Shown here: piece by piece, positions 5,381 through 6,093 of the stretch
Layout of the letters: each line of letters begins with the position of its first letter
Numbering within the stretch: position 1 is the first letter of the stretch
Assembly: GCA_900555525.1 (NCBI GenBank)
Contig: USLP01000089.1
Coordinates: 1-6,093 of the forward strand
Origin: an uncultured Eubacteriales bacterium
GTDB lineage: Bacteria; Bacillota; Clostridia; UMGS1840
Direction of reading: 5' to 3'
Length of the DNA: 6,093 bases
Notes under the pieces: model-generated
The model's input: the letters and a program-made list of their open reading frames with translations, nothing else
Told to the model about the DNA's origin: nothing
Database searches by the model: none
Made by a program: the position numbers and the translations under genes

Positions 5381-6093
5381 TTACGATTTAATTTCAAAAG
5401 GTTTAAACGCCTTTCCGCCGCCCGTATAGAATTTTGAGAACAATTCGTAGAACATAAGTCTCAAAACCTGTATGCTGACGATAAGTCCTTCAAGACCCAT
5501 AACAAGTATATTGCCTATAACAAGCACAATCCAATGGCTTACCGAAAGCGATTCGCCCGCCAGGACATATACAACCGACATCATGCCAACATGGTTAAGC
5601 GCAAATGCACCGACTCTGACGAACGACATCGTATTTGTTACATAGCTTAATACCGACTCGAAAACTTCAAAGAAGCTTTCCGCAAAATAAAGCCCCGTAA
5701 CCTTTGCTTTTTTCTTCTCGCACAGCTCGGTGAGCGGTTCTTTGAAATAAATGAGCAAAAGCGGTATGATAAGCAACAATATCGTTACAACTGCCGAAGC
5801 TGCGTAATGACCTTTCAAAACGCTTAAAACGGCAATCAGGCAGCCCGAAAAGTAGAATATCAAGCCTGCGCCGCCCGAAGATGAGAACAGCTGTTCTTTA
5901 TCATGCTTTCTGAATGCGTTTATAAGATTCAGAATCATCGCTATAACAAGAAGCGCAAATCCCAATACAATGGCGGCTATAAGCACGGTCATCATAGTGT
6001 TTGAGTTTTCCATAGGGCTTAGAAGGAGCGGTTTTATCAAGTGTTCGTCTCCGAATACGCTTCCGAACAGAAAACCAAAAATCACAGATACTA
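5381..6093 (-). CDS. ntpI: V-type ATPase subunit I, C-terminal membrane part (5' end beyond window)
   Basis: Subunit I (a-subunit homologue) is the membrane stator that forms the ion half-channels beside the K ring. Only about the last 237 residues are visible; the frame stays open to the right edge, so the cytoplasmic N-terminal domain and first helices are missing. A GTG at 6085 is internal, since the family motif GSVFG follows it at once. Counting from that codon, membrane segments lie near 32-58, 72-90, 95-114, 140-176 and 183-212. The essential arginine is R157 in MSFVRVGAFALNH, matching yeast Vph1 R735 in SYLRLWALSLAH. H165, E199 and R209 (QVLRLMFYELFSKFY) match other conserved channel residues. 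The protein ends FKPFEIKS and stops at TAA 5383-5381. Forty-six bases then separate it from the misframed ATG before ntpK. Confidence 0.93.
   Translation of the reverse strand, partial: VSVIFGFLFGSVFGDEHLIKPLLLSPMENSNTMMTVLIAAIVLGFALLVIAMILNLINAFRKHDKEQLFSSSGGAGLIFYFSGCLIAVLSVLKGHYAASAVVTILLLIIPLLLIYFKEPLTELCEKKKAKVTGLYFAESFFEVFESVLSYVTNTMSFVRVGAFALNHVGMMSVVYVLAGESLSVSHWIVLVIGNILVMGLEGLIVSIQVLRLMFYELFSKFYTGGGKAFKPFEIKS

Noticed and set aside
5381..6085. GTG at 6085 as the true start of subunit I
   Set aside because: The frame is open upstream to the window edge, and conserved membrane-domain motifs begin immediately, so the N-terminal domain must lie outside.

Overview
This window is the distal part of a V/A-type (V-type) ATPase operon, all on the minus strand, followed downstream by a partial gene for a small DUF378 membrane protein. 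Read in transcription order (right to left), the genes are subunit I (C-terminal half only, cut by the right edge), K (membrane rotor ring), F (NtpG in Enterococcus naming), E (peripheral stalk), A (catalytic), B (nucleotide-binding partner) and D (central shaft). The first 138 bases hold the start of the DUF378 gene, cut by the left edge. No gap between genes exceeds about 80 bases, so there is no long non-coding stretch.

The organism is probably an anaerobic, low-to-moderate GC Firmicute, most likely in Clostridia. This is inferred from the V-type enzyme in an ntp-like operon, purine-rich Shine-Dalgarno (SD) sequences such as AAGGAGGT, use of GTG and probably TTG starts, and the short K subunit with a single carboxylate. 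No marker gene allows a finer call.

Together the genes encode most of a rotary ATPase. A and B form the catalytic hexamer. D and F form the central shaft. E is part of the stator. I and K form the ion channel, with K as the rotor ring. Subunit C, which joins the shaft to the ring, and the second stalk subunit are not in the window. They may lie upstream of subunit I. Spacing is tight from E to D (12 nt, 13 nt and a 1-base overlap), and upstream stop codons are partly built into the next gene's SD, which suggests translational coupling.

I see no new biological system here. Two local signals deserve a second look. First, the 65-base gap between subunit D and the DUF378 gene holds an 18-bp RNA stem (two G-U wobbles, valid only for minus-strand RNA). 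Its 3' arm is the complete DUF378 SD, and it is followed at once by CTTTTTT and the start codon. It could be the operon terminator, an SD-masking switch, or both. Second, the best SD/ATG pair ahead of subunit K opens the wrong reading frame, so K must start at a weaker site, or the sequence carries a one-base indel or a real frameshift.
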